Assembly: GCA_030681515.1 (NCBI GenBank)
Contig: JAUXSE010000014.1
Location: 88,996-152,995, forward strand
DNA: 64,000 bases
From: Geothrix sp.
GTDB lineage: Bacteria; Acidobacteriota; Holophagae; Holophagales; Holophagaceae
Reading direction: 5' to 3'
Below the pieces are notes generated by a model. That model had not been told where the DNA came from and did no database searches. It saw only the letters and a program-made list of their open reading frames with translations. Below, piece by piece: positions 1 through 9,647 of the stretch. Both the position numbers and the translations under genes were made by a program. The number at the start of each line of letters is the position of its first letter. Positions within the stretch are counted from its first letter, which is position 1.

Positions 1-1513
1 GGGCGCCCGCGGCGTTCCCCGGATGCCGGGTCACGAGGGCTTCGGCCCGGAGGAAGGCACGCAGGGGATCGGTGCCCAGGGTGGCCTCGGCTTCCTCGCG
101 CAGGGATTCCGGGGATTCGGAGAGATCCGGGGCCTGGGTCTGCCGGGCCACGGGGGCCATGGCGGCGCTGCGGGCGGCGCGGACTTCTTCCAGCAACGCC
201 TGGTCCTTGCGGTGGCTGTGGACGAGACCCAGACCCACGGCCAGCACCAGGATGCTGCCGCCGATGCCGGCGAGGACCTTGGGATCCTTCAGCCAGGGCA
301 GGCGCTCGACGGCTTCGCGGAGGCGATCCGGCACGGACGGGCCTTCGCGGGGGGGCGGGGCGGCCTTGAGCAGGGCAGCCGGAGGTTCGATGCCCTGAGA
401 TTCGGTGGGCGTGGGACGGGGCCCCTGGTCGGCCATGGCGATGCGGCCCTGGGGGTCCAGCACCAGGACCGGGGCGGAGGATCGGGCATCCGCGACGGGG
501 CCCCGAGCCTGACCCGCGGGCTTGCGACAGCGTTCCAGGCCCTGAAGGGCGCGGGCGTCCCCCGGGGCCAGGCGCAGGGCCTGCTGGAAGGTGAAGGCCG
601 CTTCCTCGTGGCGCTGGAGGGTCAGGAGATGCTCGGCCTGGCGCAGCTTGAGATCCAGGGACTCCGGTTCGGGCAGGGCGGCGCCGGCGGGCGCGGCGCG
701 GAGGGGTTCCTGGCCCACCTCCGCCCGGGCCATGCGCAGGTAGCCTTCCACCTCCTGCCGGTGGGGCTCCTGGAGGAGGACGCGCTCCCACTTGGAGATG
801 GCTTCCTCCACCAGGCCCATGTCGTAGAGCTGGACGGCTTCCCGCAGGAGCTTGTCGGCGTCCTCGTCGGTGGGCGGGGCCTCCAGCGGGGCCGGGGCCG
901 GGGCGACGGGGGCCGGCAGGGCCGGCAGACCCAGTTCCCGGCGGGCGCCGTTGGCGTAGCCCCGGGCGAGGGCGTGGGCGGGATCCAGGGTCAGCACCTG
1001 CTCCCACTTGCGGAGGGCGTCCCCGGTCTGGCCCATATCGTAGAGGGTGCAGCCCTCGGTGAGCAGGCGGTCGGGATCCAGGGAGCCGGTGATCACCCCC
1101 GGGGGGGGCGAGGGCAGGGGCTCTTCGGGGGTGGTGGACCGGGGATCGGCCACCGCCGGAGCGGATTCAAGCACCGGGGCCGGTTCAACCTCCGGGGCCC
1201 GTTCAACCATCGGGGCCGGGGGCTCGGCCGTGGTCGGCGCGATCACCGGGGCCGGCTCAACCACCGGGGCCGGCTCAACCATCGGGGCGGCCTCCGGCGC
1301 GGGGGGGGCGGCGGGCTCTGGAACGGCGGGGGCGGCGGCTTCATGGAGGGCCAGGAGGCGCTGCTTCACGGCCAGCAGGCGCTCGCGGGCGCCGGCGTGG
1401 GTGGGCTGCTGCTTGAGAATGGCCTGCCAGATCTGGCCGGCCTTGACGATCTCCCCCTGGGCGAAGAGATCATCCGCCTGGCGGAGGTGGGGCGCGTAGG
1501 GATCGGACGTCAT
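1..1513 (-). CDS. TPR-rich single-pass membrane protein (3' end outside window)
   Basis: The reading frame opens at an ATG at 1513 and stays open to the window edge, so about 504 residues are seen and the C-terminus is missing. TPR-like helical pairs (for example LYDMGQTGDALRKWEQVL and LYDMGLVEEAISKWERVL) alternate with Pro/Ala/Glu-rich linkers, the longest at about residues 56-124. One hydrophobic segment at about residues 410-430 (core LAGIGGSILVLAVGLGLV) would place the N-terminal TPR part in the cytoplasm and the rest outside. It starts 5 nt after the FHA gene and is the last visible gene of the walJ-lolA-FHA operon. A scaffold role is likely, but no catalytic motif is visible. Confidence 0.75.
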   Translation of the reverse strand, partial: MTSDPYAPHLRQADDLFAQGEIVKAGQIWQAILKQQPTHAGARERLLAVKQRLLALHEAAAPAVPEPAAPPAPEAAPMVEPAPVVEPAPVIAPTTAEPPAPMVERAPEVEPAPVLESAPAVADPRSTTPEEPLPSPPPGVITGSLDPDRLLTEGCTLYDMGQTGDALRKWEQVLTLDPAHALARGYANGARRELGLPALPAPVAPAPAPLEAPPTDEDADKLLREAVQLYDMGLVEEAISKWERVLLQEPHRQEVEGYLRMARAEVGQEPLRAAPAGAALPEPESLDLKLRQAEHLLTLQRHEEAAFTFQQALRLAPGDARALQGLERCRKPAGQARGPVADARSSAPVLVLDPQGRIAMADQGPRPTPTESQGIEPPAALLKAAPPPREGPSVPDRLREAVERLPWLKDPKVLAGIGGSILVLAVGLGLVHSHRKDQALLEEVRAARSAAMAPVARQTQAPDLSESPESLREEAEATLGTDPLRAFLRAEALVTRHPGNAAGA

Positions 1514-1518
1514 GGGTC

Positions 1519-2148
1519 TCAGTTCAGCGGAAACTCGGTGGTGTTGCGCACCAGCAGCATGAAGGTGCTGTTCCCGCAGGTGAATTCCTGCTGGCTGCTG
1601 AGCTGGACCGGGCCGGTGATGCGCTCGCCATGGAGCATGGTGCCGTTGGTGGACTGCTGGTCGCTGATCCACACGGTGCCATCGCGGTGGATCTCCAGCA
1701 GCGCATGGCGGCGCGAGGTCTCGGGATCCCGCGTGATGACATCCCCCTCCTCGCGCCCGATGATGGTCTGCGGCTGATCGAGCACCTGGACCGTGGAGGC
1801 CTGGGGGCCGCTCAGGAAGGCGAGACTGAACACGAGGCCCGGCGGCATCCCGGGGACCTGGAGGCCGGCGGCCACCAGCATGGATTCCCGGTCGCGCTTG
1901 GCGGTGGTGCGGGCGGCGGGCAGCGGCGCGGGGGGCGTGGGGTCGTTCTCGGACATGGGCGGCGGGGGGAGGGGGCCCGTGAGGGGGCGGGACAGGGTTT
2001 CACCCGGCGGAAAAAGGGACAGGGTGGGGTTCACCACCTCGAAGACGTGGGCGCACTTCGGGCATTTGAACCGCTTGATCCGGTTCTCGCCGAAGCGGCT
2101 GTCGTCATACTGGAAGCGGGCCTGGCAGGCCGGGCACACCACGATCAT
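1519..2148 (-). CDS. Zinc-ribbon and FHA domain protein
   Basis: The 209-residue protein begins with a MJ0042-type zinc ribbon, with Cys pairs at residues 5/8 and 29/32, followed by a Pro-rich linker. It ends with a forkhead-associated domain from about residue 110 to 200. The FHA phosphothreonine-binding signature is clear: GRE at 131, SRRH, and STNGT near residue 166. FHA domains dock to phosphothreonine, so this is a plausible reader for a Ser/Thr kinase such as the one encoded at 29362-31011, though that link is inference. It lies between lolA-like and TPR genes with gaps of 33 and 5 nt, suggesting cotranscription. Confidence 0.85.
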   Translation of the reverse strand: MIVVCPACQARFQYDDSRFGENRIKRFKCPKCAHVFEVVNPTLSLFPPGETLSRPLTGPLPPPPMSENDPTPPAPLPAARTTAKRDRESMLVAAGLQVPGMPPGLVFSLAFLSGPQASTVQVLDQPQTIIGREEGDVITRDPETSRRHALLEIHRDGTVWISDQQSTNGTMLHGERITGPVQLSSQQEFTCGNSTFMLLVRNTTEFPLN

Positions 2149-2181
2149 CGGTTCCTCGTCAATGCTTCCGAAGTGTACCCG

Positions 2182-2859
2182 TTACTTCTTGCGCGTGGCG
2201 AAGAAGCTGAACTCGCTCCGCAGGGGGATGCCTTCGGGCAGCTTGAACCCGGTGACGGAGGGCGGCAGGGGCTGGTTGATCCGCAGGGGGCCCAGTTCCA
2301 GCAGCCAGGAATCCCCGCTCCGCTCGATCCACTGCACCTGGCGCGGCAGCCAGGTCTCCTTGTCCACCCACAGGTTGAGGGCCAGCATCCGCTTCCGCAG
2401 GGAGAGGGTGCGAGGCGTGAGCGCCAGGGACCAGGTGTTGGAACCGTCCCTGGATTCGCCCAGGGCGATCTGGAAGTAGTCCGACAGGTAGCTCAGCTTC
2501 TGACCGAGGCCCAGGAATTTCCGGTCGGCGTTCTTGATGATTCCGATCTTCATCCTTTCGCCCTCCTTCGCCTCGGGGCTGTAGGAGATGAGGGCTTTGG
2601 GCGTCAGGTGGAGGATCAGATCCTCCGGGGCCTGGAAGGCGAAGTGCGCGAACTCGGAGCCCTGGAGGTACATCGTGCCCCGGGTGACGGAAGGGGTCTT
2701 CAGCAGGGCCCGCCGCAGGGTGAGGGTGAAGGGGCACTGCAGGGTCTGGACCTGGGCCTGGGCGCCGTCGAAACGCTCCACCACCTCGCGCAGGGGAGGC
2801 GGGGCCTGGGCCGCGAGGGGAAGGGCGAGCAGGAGCAGAGTGGCGGCGCGTCGGAACAT
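2182..2859 (-). CDS. LolA-like outer-membrane lipoprotein carrier protein
   Basis: This 225-residue protein has a cleavable-looking signal peptide (MFRRAATLLLLALPLAAQA). The body matches the LolA/LolB fold family pattern, with an early helix (LREVVERFDGAQAQVQTLQ) followed by alternating strands that include GTMYLQGSEFAHFAF and a late LWVDKETWLPRQVQW strand pair typical of LolA. LolA carries lipoproteins across the periplasm to the outer membrane, which implies a diderm cell. It starts 9 nt after the upstream MBL hydrolase gene. The family call is from visible pattern; sequence identity to E. coli LolA is probably low. Confidence 0.75.
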   Translation of the reverse strand: MFRRAATLLLLALPLAAQAPPPLREVVERFDGAQAQVQTLQCPFTLTLRRALLKTPSVTRGTMYLQGSEFAHFAFQAPEDLILHLTPKALISYSPEAKEGERMKIGIIKNADRKFLGLGQKLSYLSDYFQIALGESRDGSNTWSLALTPRTLSLRKRMLALNLWVDKETWLPRQVQWIERSGDSWLLELGPLRINQPLPPSVTGFKLPEGIPLRSEFSFFATRKK

Positions 2860-2868
2860 GGGCGGCCT

Positions 2869-3648
2869 TCAGGCAGGGAGGGTGGTCAGGGCGAGGGGTT
2901 CCCGCTGGTGGGCCAGGTGCAGCGCCACGGCGGTCCCCCGGAGGACTTCCTCCGCGGCGAACCGGGCCAGGTCCGGGTGGTTGTTGGATTCACTGAGGTG
3001 GGCGAGCACGAGCCCCTGCAGGCGCGGCGAACAGGCGCGGCCCAGCAGCTCCGCCATGGCCGCGTTGCTGAGGTGGCCCACCCGGCTCAGGATGCGGGCC
3101 TTGAGCTGGGGCGGGTAGTCGCCCTCGCGGAGCATGTCCACATCGTGATTGGCCTCCAGCACCAGGAGGTCCAGGTCCTGCAGGTGGTCCGCCACCAGGG
3201 CCGTGGGATGGCCCAGGTCCGTGACCACGGCACAGGCTTGGCCCGCGGCTTCCACGCGGAAGGCCACCGGATCGGCGGCATCGTGGGGCAGGGCGAAGGG
3301 CAGCACGCGCCAGCCATCCCAATCCAGGGGCCGGCCCGCCACCAGCTCGATCCAGCGATCCAGCGGGATCTCGATGCCCTGGGCCCGCGCCGCGGCCTTC
3401 CGCGTATCCGCCGTGGCAAGAATGGCCCAATCCGTCCGGCGCAGGATGACGCCCAGGGCGCCGATGTGATCGGAGTGCTCGTGGGTGAGCGCCAGGGCCC
3501 GGACCTCGCCGGCGCTCCAGCCCACGGCCTCCAGCCGCTGCCGGATCTGGCGCAGGGAGATGCCCGCGTCAATGAGGAGCGTCCGCTCGCCGTCCGACAG
3601 GGCGTGGCAGTTCCCCTTGGAACCCGAGGCGAGCGCCGCGTAGTGCAT
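2869..3648 (-). CDS. MBL-fold metallohydrolase, WalJ/YycJ type
   Basis: The 259-residue protein starts MHYAALASGSKGNC, the hallmark N-terminus of the YycJ/WalJ branch of metallo-beta-lactamase-fold hydrolases. The metal-binding motif THEHSDHIG is at residues 55-63, with further ligands in VVTDLGH and LVLEANHD. WalJ-type proteins are thought to act as nucleases or phosphodiesterases linked to cell-wall stress signalling in Firmicutes. The function here is known only at family level. It is the first gene of a four-gene minus-strand run and follows a palindrome-rich gap. Confidence 0.85.
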   Translation of the reverse strand: MHYAALASGSKGNCHALSDGERTLLIDAGISLRQIRQRLEAVGWSAGEVRALALTHEHSDHIGALGVILRRTDWAILATADTRKAAARAQGIEIPLDRWIELVAGRPLDWDGWRVLPFALPHDAADPVAFRVEAAGQACAVVTDLGHPTALVADHLQDLDLLVLEANHDVDMLREGDYPPQLKARILSRVGHLSNAAMAELLGRACSPRLQGLVLAHLSESNNHPDLARFAAEEVLRGTAVALHLAHQREPLALTTLPA

Positions 3649-3671
3649 GTTTCAGCATAGCGCCCGATGCT

Positions 3672-3737
3672 GTCCGGGGGGACCGCCTGCTCGCTTCACT
3701 CGCGATGTCCCCCCGGACCCCGCTACTCACGCGGGGG
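3672..3737. repeat. Two adjacent palindromes in intergenic gap
   Basis: A perfect 12-bp inverted repeat (GTCCGGGGGGAC at 3672-3683 and its complement at 3707-3718) encloses a 23-nt loop. It is followed at once by a second hairpin (CCCCGC at 3718-3723 with GCGGGG at 3731-3736). There is no T-tract. The divergent walJ-like and GNAT genes flank it, so it is not an obvious terminator. It may be a dispersed REP-like element. Confidence 0.55.
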
Positions 3738-3808
3738 ACCCGCGCTCGCAGCCGATCCGAATGACAACATGTTGGCGCGAACAGGCGGCTAGCGCCTACA
3801 CTGGCCGC

Positions 3809-4309
3809 ATGAATCCCACCCTCCGCCCCTCCGGACTGGCCGACTTGGAAACCCATGTGGCCCACCGCGTCGCCATGTTCCGCGACATGGAGATGGGCTC
3901 AGAGGAAGGGCTGAAGCGCATGGCGGAAGCCTTCCGGCACCAGCTGCGCGGCTGGCTCGTGACGGGCCAGTGTCGCGGCCTCGTGGTGGAGGACGAGGGC
4001 CGGGTCGTGGCCAGCGTGCTGATGCTGCTGAAGGACACCGTGCCCACCCCGGTGACCCCGCTTTCCGTGCGGGGCTACCTCTTCAACGTCTACACCGAGC
4101 CCTCCCACCGCCGCCGGGGACTGGCCGCCCGCCTCACGGACGCCATCCTGGAGCTGGCCCGGGACTTGGGCATCGAGATCGTGGAACTGCACGCCAGCCT
4201 TGAGGCCGAAGGCATGTACCAGCGCATGGGGTTCGCGCCCACCAGCGAGATGCGGCTGGTGATGGGCGCGGGCATCAAGACCCCGAAGCAGTGGAAGCAC
4301 CGGCGCTAG
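3809..4309 (+). CDS. GNAT-family N-acetyltransferase
   Basis: This 166-residue protein has the GNAT acetyl-CoA binding core: the strand YLFNVYTEPSHRRRGLAARL contains the R-x-x-G-x-A pyrophosphate loop. A late EGMYQRMGF segment is typical of motif B. The start is taken as the ATG at 3809 because the longer upstream frame runs through the palindromic intergenic DNA. The substrate is unknown. The 3' end overlaps the convergent CPBP gene by 35 bp. Confidence 0.85.
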   Translation: MNPTLRPSGLADLETHVAHRVAMFRDMEMGSEEGLKRMAEAFRHQLRGWLVTGQCRGLVVEDEGRVVASVLMLLKDTVPTPVTPLSVRGYLFNVYTEPSHRRRGLAARLTDAILELARDLGIEIVELHASLEAEGMYQRMGFAPTSEMRLVMGAGIKTPKQWKHRR

Positions 4310-5141
4310 GCTCAGGCGCCGTTCCTTTCCACCACCACAGCGCGACGATCGCGCCGCCGCAGATGATCGCGCAGGGGAGGCTCGCCTCCAGGCCGAAAGC
4401 GCCGCCGGTGAGCCATTCGGGGCGGCCGTGGAAGACCGGCGTCCAGGCGCCCTTGATGTCAGTGGTGCCGCTCACGCCGAAGCCCAGCAGGCTGCCCTGG
4501 GCCCAGTTCCAGCCCAGATGCACGCCGATGGGCAGGGCCAGACTCCGGGTCCGGAGGTAGCAGAAGCCCAGCAGGATCGCCGCGAGTCCGATGTTCAGGG
4601 TGGCCCAGATCCGGGTGGCCCCGGCCATGCCGGGGTTGCCCCAGTGGGCCAGGGCGAAGAGCGTGGCGAAGACCAGCTGGCCCACCCAGGGGCCCGCGCC
4701 CTCCACCACCCGCTGGAAGGGGTAGCCCCGGGCGATGATCTCTTCGTGGAAGGCTACCCCCAGGAGGATCGCGGCCGCGGTCAGAAGCTGCGGGATGCCG
4801 ACCCCCGGAGTGCGCTCCCAGTGGAAACCGCCCAGCCCCTTCACCATTAGGGCCATCAGGAGAATCAGGAGGATGCCGCCGAGGGTGCCCGCCAGGAACT
4901 CCAGCAGCCAACGCCGTCCCGGGAGAAACCCCAGGCTGCCGAAGGTCCGTCCCTCCAGCCGCACACAGAGGTAGCTCGCCAGGGCGCCCACCCCGGCGCC
5001 TGCCCATGCCCCCGTCCGCAGGCCCGCCGCCTGCAAACCAAGGGAAGCCAGGAATCCGAGGCTCGCGAGCGGAAGGAGGAAGCCGAGTGCCTTCCATCCA
5101 CCGCGGAGCGTGCCGCGTTCATCAATGAACCACCTGGGCAT
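4275..5141 (-). CDS. CPBP family intramembrane metalloprotease
   Basis: The 288-residue protein has several hydrophobic segments and the two signature motifs of the CPBP (CAAX protease and bacteriocin-processing, formerly Abi) family: EEIIARG near residue 137 and an AHWGN motif about 30 residues later, with a third conserved region around GVHLGWNW. The Glu/His motifs form the catalytic site of Rce1-like intramembrane proteases. The substrate is unknown. The gene converges on and overlaps the acetyltransferase gene. Confidence 0.85.
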   Translation of the reverse strand: MPRWFIDERGTLRGGWKALGFLLPLASLGFLASLGLQAAGLRTGAWAGAGVGALASYLCVRLEGRTFGSLGFLPGRRWLLEFLAGTLGGILLILLMALMVKGLGGFHWERTPGVGIPQLLTAAAILLGVAFHEEIIARGYPFQRVVEGAGPWVGQLVFATLFALAHWGNPGMAGATRIWATLNIGLAAILLGFCYLRTRSLALPIGVHLGWNWAQGSLLGFGVSGTTDIKGAWTPVFHGRPEWLTGGAFGLEASLPCAIICGGAIVALWWWKGTAPEPSAGASTASGS

Positions 5142-5229
5142 GGACCTCCCGGAATCAGGCCAAAGGGGCCACCCTACATCACACTCTGGGTCTCGGCGAA
5201 GGCGAGGAGGACGGCGCGCATGGGGGCTC

Positions 5230-6768
5230 CTAGAGGGGAATATTCCCGTGCTTCTTGGGGGGCGTGCTGTCGCGCTTGGTTTCCAGGAAGGCGAGGGCCT
5301 TGATGAGCTTCTGGCGGGTTTCGCGGGGCAGGATCACTTCGTCAATGAAGCCGAATTCCGCCGCGATGTAGGGGTTCGCGAACTTCTCGTTGTACTCGGC
5401 CACCAGCTCAGCCTTCCTGGCTGCGGGATCCGGTGCGGCGGCGATGGCCTTGCCGTGCAGCACGTTCATGGCGCCCTCGGCCCCCATGACGGCGATCTCG
5501 GCCGTGGGATAGGCGAAGTTGAAGTCCGTGCGGATGTGCTTGCTGGCCATCACGCAGTAGGCGCCGCCGTAGGCCTTGCGGGTGATGATGGTGATCTTGG
5601 GCACCGTGGCTTCGCAGAAGGCGAAGAGCAGCTTGGCGCCGTGGCGGATGATGCCGCCGTGCTCCTGGGTCACCCCCGGCAGGAAGCCTGGCACGTCCTC
5701 GAAGGTGATCAGCGGGATGTTGAAGGCGTCGCAGAAGCGCACGAAGCGGGCGCCCTTTTCGCTGGAGGCGATGTCCAGGACGCCCGCGTAGAAGGCGGGC
5801 TGGTTGGCCACGATGCCCACGCTGCGGCCCTCGATGCGGGCGAAGCCGACGACGAGGTTGGGCGCGAAGGCCTCGTGCACCTCGAAGAAGTGCGCATCGT
5901 CCACCACGCCGCGGATGATGTCGCGGATATCGTAGGGCTTGCCGGGGTCATCGGGCACCACCTTGTCGAGGTCGGGGTTTTCGAGGGGCATCTGGGTCTT
6001 GGGCGCGCGGCGGGGGGCTTCGCCCAGGTTGTTGCTGGGCAGGAAGGACAGCAGCTCCCGGGTGTGGGCCAGGGCCGCCAGGTCGCTGGCGCAGACGAAG
6101 TGGGCCACGCCGCTCTTGGTCGCGTGGGTATGGGCGCCGCCCAGCTCCTCCTTGGTGACCTCCTCGTGGGTGACGGCCTTGATGACATCCGGGCCCGTCA
6201 CGAACATGTAGCTCGTGCCCTTCACCATGGTGATGAAGTCCGTGATGGCCGGGCTGTATACGGCGCCGCCCGCGCAGGGGCCCATGATGAGGCTGAGCTG
6301 GGGGATGACGCCGCTGGCCAGGGTATTGCGCAGGAAGATGTCGGCGTAGCCGCCGAGGCTCACCACGCCCTCCTGGATGCGCGCGCCGCCGCTGTCGTTG
6401 AGCCCGACGACGGGGCAGCCCACCTTCATGGCCAGGTCCATCACCTTGCAGATCTTCCTGGCGTAGGCTTCCGACAGCGATCCGCCGAACACCGTGAAAT
6501 CCTGGGCGAAGAGGGCCACGGGGCGGCCGTCCACGCGACCGAAGCCCGTCACCACGCCATCGCCCGGGATCTTCTCCACGCCCTCGGCGCGGTGGACCAT
6601 GAGGGCATCCATCTCCTCGAAGGAGCCCTCGTCCAGGAAGGCCGCCACCCGCTCCCGGGCCGTGAGCTTGCCGCCCTCGTGCTGCTTCTGGACCCGCGCC
6701 TCGCCGCCCCCGGCCAGGGCCTGGGCATGCTTGGCCTTGAGGATCTCGATCTTCTTTTCGAGGGACAT
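5230..6768 (-). CDS. Acyl-CoA carboxylase carboxyltransferase subunit (PccB/MmdA type)
   Basis: The protein from the ATG at 6768 is 512 residues, normal for the biotin-dependent carboxyltransferase beta subunit. I chose this start because GGGAG lies just upstream, whereas the longer frame adds 12 unconserved residues. Family features include [20 protein letters not shown], the oxyanion-hole [12 protein letters not shown], and in the second half [20 protein letters not shown]. The subunit transfers carboxylate from biotin to propionyl-CoA, or in decarboxylases the reverse from methylmalonyl-CoA. No biotin carboxylase or biotin carrier gene is adjacent. It fits functionally with the acyl-CoA mutase IcmF at 55261, but substrate is not proven. 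Confidence 0.9.
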   Translation of the reverse strand: MSLEKKIEILKAKHAQALAGGGEARVQKQHEGGKLTARERVAAFLDEGSFEEMDALMVHRAEGVEKIPGDGVVTGFGRVDGRPVALFAQDFTVFGGSLSEAYARKICKVMDLAMKVGCPVVGLNDSGGARIQEGVVSLGGYADIFLRNTLASGVIPQLSLIMGPCAGGAVYSPAITDFITMVKGTSYMFVTGPDVIKAVTHEEVTKEELGGAHTHATKSGVAHFVCASDLAALAHTRELLSFLPSNNLGEAPRRAPKTQMPLENPDLDKVVPDDPGKPYDIRDIIRGVVDDAHFFEVHEAFAPNLVVGFARIEGRSVGIVANQPAFYAGVLDIASSEKGARFVRFCDAFNIPLITFEDVPGFLPGVTQEHGGIIRHGAKLLFAFCEATVPKITIITRKAYGGAYCVMASKHIRTDFNFAYPTAEIAVMGAEGAMNVLHGKAIAAAPDPAARKAELVAEYNEKFANPYIAAEFGFIDEVILPRETRQKLIKALAFLETKRDSTPPKKHGNIPL

Positions 6769-6865
6769 GGGAACTCCCGGGGTACAAAACGGGCGGCCGA
6801 TCATGGGGATCAGCCGCCAGTTTAACCTTGATCGGGCCCCTGACCGGCCGGGCCCCGGTTCACAT

Positions 6866-7594
6866 CTACTTGAGCGCCTGGGTGGCGATGAAGATGGAGA
6901 ACTTGTCGGCCCACTTCACCAGCTTGTCCTGGATGTTGCTCATGGCCGTGCCGCTGATGGCGCGATGGTGGACGGCCAGCAGCAGCTCGCCTGTCTTGGA
7001 ATCAGACACCTTGAGATCCCAGGTGGCGGTTTCGCTGCCGGCGCCGAAGCCGACGAGCCACTTGGCGGCCTTGCTTCCGGCATTGGCATCGACGAAGCGT
7101 CCCACGAGCGTCAAGTCACCCTCGTTGCGGCTCACCTTGGCCTTGCCGTTGAAGGCTCCGGTCAGGGCCCCCCGCAACATGCCCGGGAAGCTATCCGTGA
7201 TCTCGGTGGCCTTGGCGTTGTCCTTGCCATCCCGGCCCTTGCGGAGCATGACTGGATCCTCCCAGGGTTTCATGAAGAGGACGTGGCCCGAGAGGTTGAG
7301 GCCGGGCTTGACCCAGAAGAAGTCCACGTCCTCGCCCTTGGTGAAGGCGGCAGCTTCGCCGAACCAGGAGGGGTCCAGCAGTCCGTCGTCCAGAAGGGGC
7401 GCCTTGGGAGCCGCCGGGTTGGGAGCGGGTGCCGGTATCGAGGCGGGGGCCGGGGCCGGCGCCGCGTCGGGAGTCGCCGGGCCGAGGGCCGCGGCGGGGG
7501 CGGCCGGAGGCTGAGGGGCGGGCTCGGGTTTGGGGGTTTCCTGGGCCGCCAGGCCCAGGCACAACACGGCCGTCATCAGGATCGGTCGGAACAT
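6866..7594 (-). CDS. Exported DUF4410-like protein
   Basis: The 242-residue protein has a signal peptide ([18 protein letters not shown]) and then about 55 residues dominated by Pro and Ala, a likely extended spacer. The globular C-terminal domain contains [20 protein letters not shown], which resembles the DUF4410 family of exported proteins (GRFVxVxxGxxxxRxxVGFGxG). AAGGAG lies just before the ATG at 7594. The function of the family is not established. Adjacent genes give no functional clue. Confidence 0.7.
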   Translation of the reverse strand: MFRPILMTAVLCLGLAAQETPKPEPAPQPPAAPAAALGPATPDAAPAPAPASIPAPAPNPAAPKAPLLDDGLLDPSWFGEAAAFTKGEDVDFFWVKPGLNLSGHVLFMKPWEDPVMLRKGRDGKDNAKATEITDSFPGMLRGALTGAFNGKAKVSRNEGDLTLVGRFVDANAGSKAAKWLVGFGAGSETATWDLKVSDSKTGELLLAVHHRAISGTAMSNIQDKLVKWADKFSIFIATQALK

Positions 7595-7678
7595 GGGAAC
7601 TCCTTGAGAGAGCCTTCAGCTTACCCAAAGAGGTCGATTCAGGGCACGTCCACTATCCGGGCCTGAACGCTGGCGCCC

Positions 7679-9538
7679 CTATCGGATGGCCCTCGGCTGG
7701 GTCATGGCCTCCAGGCTGAAGGCTTCGTCCAGTTCGGCGGGGGTCAGCCAGCCTTTGCGAAGGATGAGCTCACGCACCGGCACGCCGGTCGCCAGGGCCT
7801 CCTTGGCCACCTCCGTGGCGCGCTTGTAGCCGATGGCGGGCATGACCGCGGTGACGATGCCGATGCTGTGCTCCACCTGCTGGCGGCAGTGCTCCCGGTT
7901 GGCGGTGATGCCCACGATGCACTTGGTGGTGAGCACGTTCACGGCGGCCGTGAGGTTGCGCAGGCTGGTGGCCAGGCTGTAGGCGAGGATGGGCTCCATG
8001 ACGTTCAGCTGGAGCTGGCCCGCCTCGGCGGCCAGGGTGATGGTGAGATCGTTGCCGATGACCTGGAAGGCCACCTGGTTCACCACCTCGGGGATCACGG
8101 GGTTCACCTTGCCGGGCATGATGCTGCTGCCGGGCTGCACGGGGGGCAGGTTGATCTCGCCGAAACCGCAGCGGGGGCCGCTGCTGAGCAGGCGCAAATC
8201 ATTGCAGAGCTTGCTGAGCTTCACGGCGGCGCGCTTCACCACGCCCGAGAACATGACGAAGGCGCCGGTATCCGGCGTGGCCTCCACCAGGTTTTCGGCG
8301 AGGACGATGTCCAGGCCCGTCACCTTGCACAGCTCTTCCACCACCAGCTGGGGATAGCGGGGATCGGCGCAGATGCCCGTGCCGATGGCCGTGCCGCCCA
8401 TGTTCACTTCCAGGAAGAAGCGGGCAGTCTCCTGCAGGCGCTGGATGTCCTCGCCAGTGGTGACGGCATAGGCCTCGAACTCCTGGCCCAGGGTCATGGG
8501 CACGGCGTCCTGGAGCTGGGTGCGGCCCATCTTGATCGCGTCCGAGAACTCCCGGCCCTTGGCGTGGAGGGCTGCCTTCAGGCGCTCCATGGCGCCAATG
8601 AGGCTGCGCAGCATGAAGATGGTGCTGAGGCGCAGGGCCGTGGGGTAGACATCGTTGGTGCTCTGGCCCAGGTTCACGTGGTCATTGGGGTGGCAGTGGG
8701 CATACTCCCCGCGCTTGTGGCCCAGCAGCTCCAGGGCGCGGTTGGCGATGACCTCGTTGGCGTTCATGTTGGTGGAGGTGCCGGCGCCACCCTGCACCAT
8801 GTCCGTGGGGAAGTGGCCGTGCCAGTGGCCGTCCATGATCTCCTGGGAGGCCCGGTCAATGGCGTCCGCGAGGACGGGCTCCAGCAGGCCCAGCTTCGCG
8901 TTGGCGCGGGCGGCGGCCTGCTTGACCATGGCCAGGGCGCGGATCATGGCCGGGAAGTGGCTGGTGGGCACGCCGGTGATGGGGAAGTTATGGACGGCAC
9001 GGAGGGTCTGCACGCCAAAGAGGGCATCCTCGGGCACGTCCATGGGCCCGAGCAGATCGGATTCGTGCCGCGTCCGGCCACTGGCATAGGCCTGCTCCCG
9101 GCCCGTGCGGGGCGTGGCCGAGTAGAGCAGCCGCTGGTGCAGCACGTTGGCCACCTTGCTGAGCACGGCGATGGCGGCGGCGCCGTGCCCGGAAAGGCTT
9201 CCAAGCACGGCCCCTCGATCCAGATCCAGCAGCACGGCGGGCGTGATCGCCACGCCCGTGGCGGTGTGCATGCTGACGGCCAGGAAGGACTGTTCGCCCG
9301 CCACATCCCCCGGGCCGAGGATCACCACGGGTTCCGCGCCTTCCCCGTTGTCGCGGGTGATCTCCACGCGGCCTTCAGCGATGACCGTGGCTCCCAGCCG
9401 CGGTTCGCCCTGCTTGAACAGGCTGGTCCCCGCCGCAACCTCCCGGCGCCGGGCGGCCTTGGCGATCAGACTCAAATCCGTGTCGGACAGTCCCGAAAAG
9501 ATTTCGCAGCGGCGAAGAACAGACGTGATCGCATCCAT
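7679..9538 (-). CDS. aspA: Aspartate ammonia-lyase with N-terminal cyclic-nucleotide-binding-type domain
   Basis: The start is the ATG at 9538, preceded by GAGGTG, giving 619 residues. Residues about 1-135 form a cNMP-binding/CRP-type beta-barrel (IFSGLSDTDL, then GPGDVAGEQSFL). The rest, from about residue 160, is a full aspartase/fumarase-superfamily lyase. Aspartase-specific wording is seen in AGTSTNMNANEVIANRALE and HPNDHVNLGQSTND, and the superfamily signature is GSSIMPGKVNP. Aspartase deaminates L-aspartate to fumarate plus ammonium. In CRP-like domains an Arg in the RxA motif binds the cyclic phosphate; here the aligned segment reads HTATGVA, so ligand binding may be altered or lost. 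Confidence 0.9.
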   Translation of the reverse strand: MDAITSVLRRCEIFSGLSDTDLSLIAKAARRREVAAGTSLFKQGEPRLGATVIAEGRVEITRDNGEGAEPVVILGPGDVAGEQSFLAVSMHTATGVAITPAVLLDLDRGAVLGSLSGHGAAAIAVLSKVANVLHQRLLYSATPRTGREQAYASGRTRHESDLLGPMDVPEDALFGVQTLRAVHNFPITGVPTSHFPAMIRALAMVKQAAARANAKLGLLEPVLADAIDRASQEIMDGHWHGHFPTDMVQGGAGTSTNMNANEVIANRALELLGHKRGEYAHCHPNDHVNLGQSTNDVYPTALRLSTIFMLRSLIGAMERLKAALHAKGREFSDAIKMGRTQLQDAVPMTLGQEFEAYAVTTGEDIQRLQETARFFLEVNMGGTAIGTGICADPRYPQLVVEELCKVTGLDIVLAENLVEATPDTGAFVMFSGVVKRAAVKLSKLCNDLRLLSSGPRCGFGEINLPPVQPGSSIMPGKVNPVIPEVVNQVAFQVIGNDLTITLAAEAGQLQLNVMEPILAYSLATSLRNLTAAVNVLTTKCIVGITANREHCRQQVEHSIGIVTAVMPAIGYKRATEVAKEALATGVPVRELILRKGWLTPAELDEAFSLEAMTQPRAIR

Positions 9539-9647
9539 GGACAGCACCTCGTGGCCCGGATCCGGGCACCAGAAGCATGGTACCGGCGCCGGGCCGGGCG
9601 GATGATCACAGTTCACGAGACCAAGGGCGCTGACGATGAAGCGGGTG

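Noticed and set aside
23..1777. 584-codon plus-strand frame at the left edge
   Set aside because: It is antisense to the TPR and FHA genes and reads as Gly/Arg-rich, typical of a GC-driven shadow.
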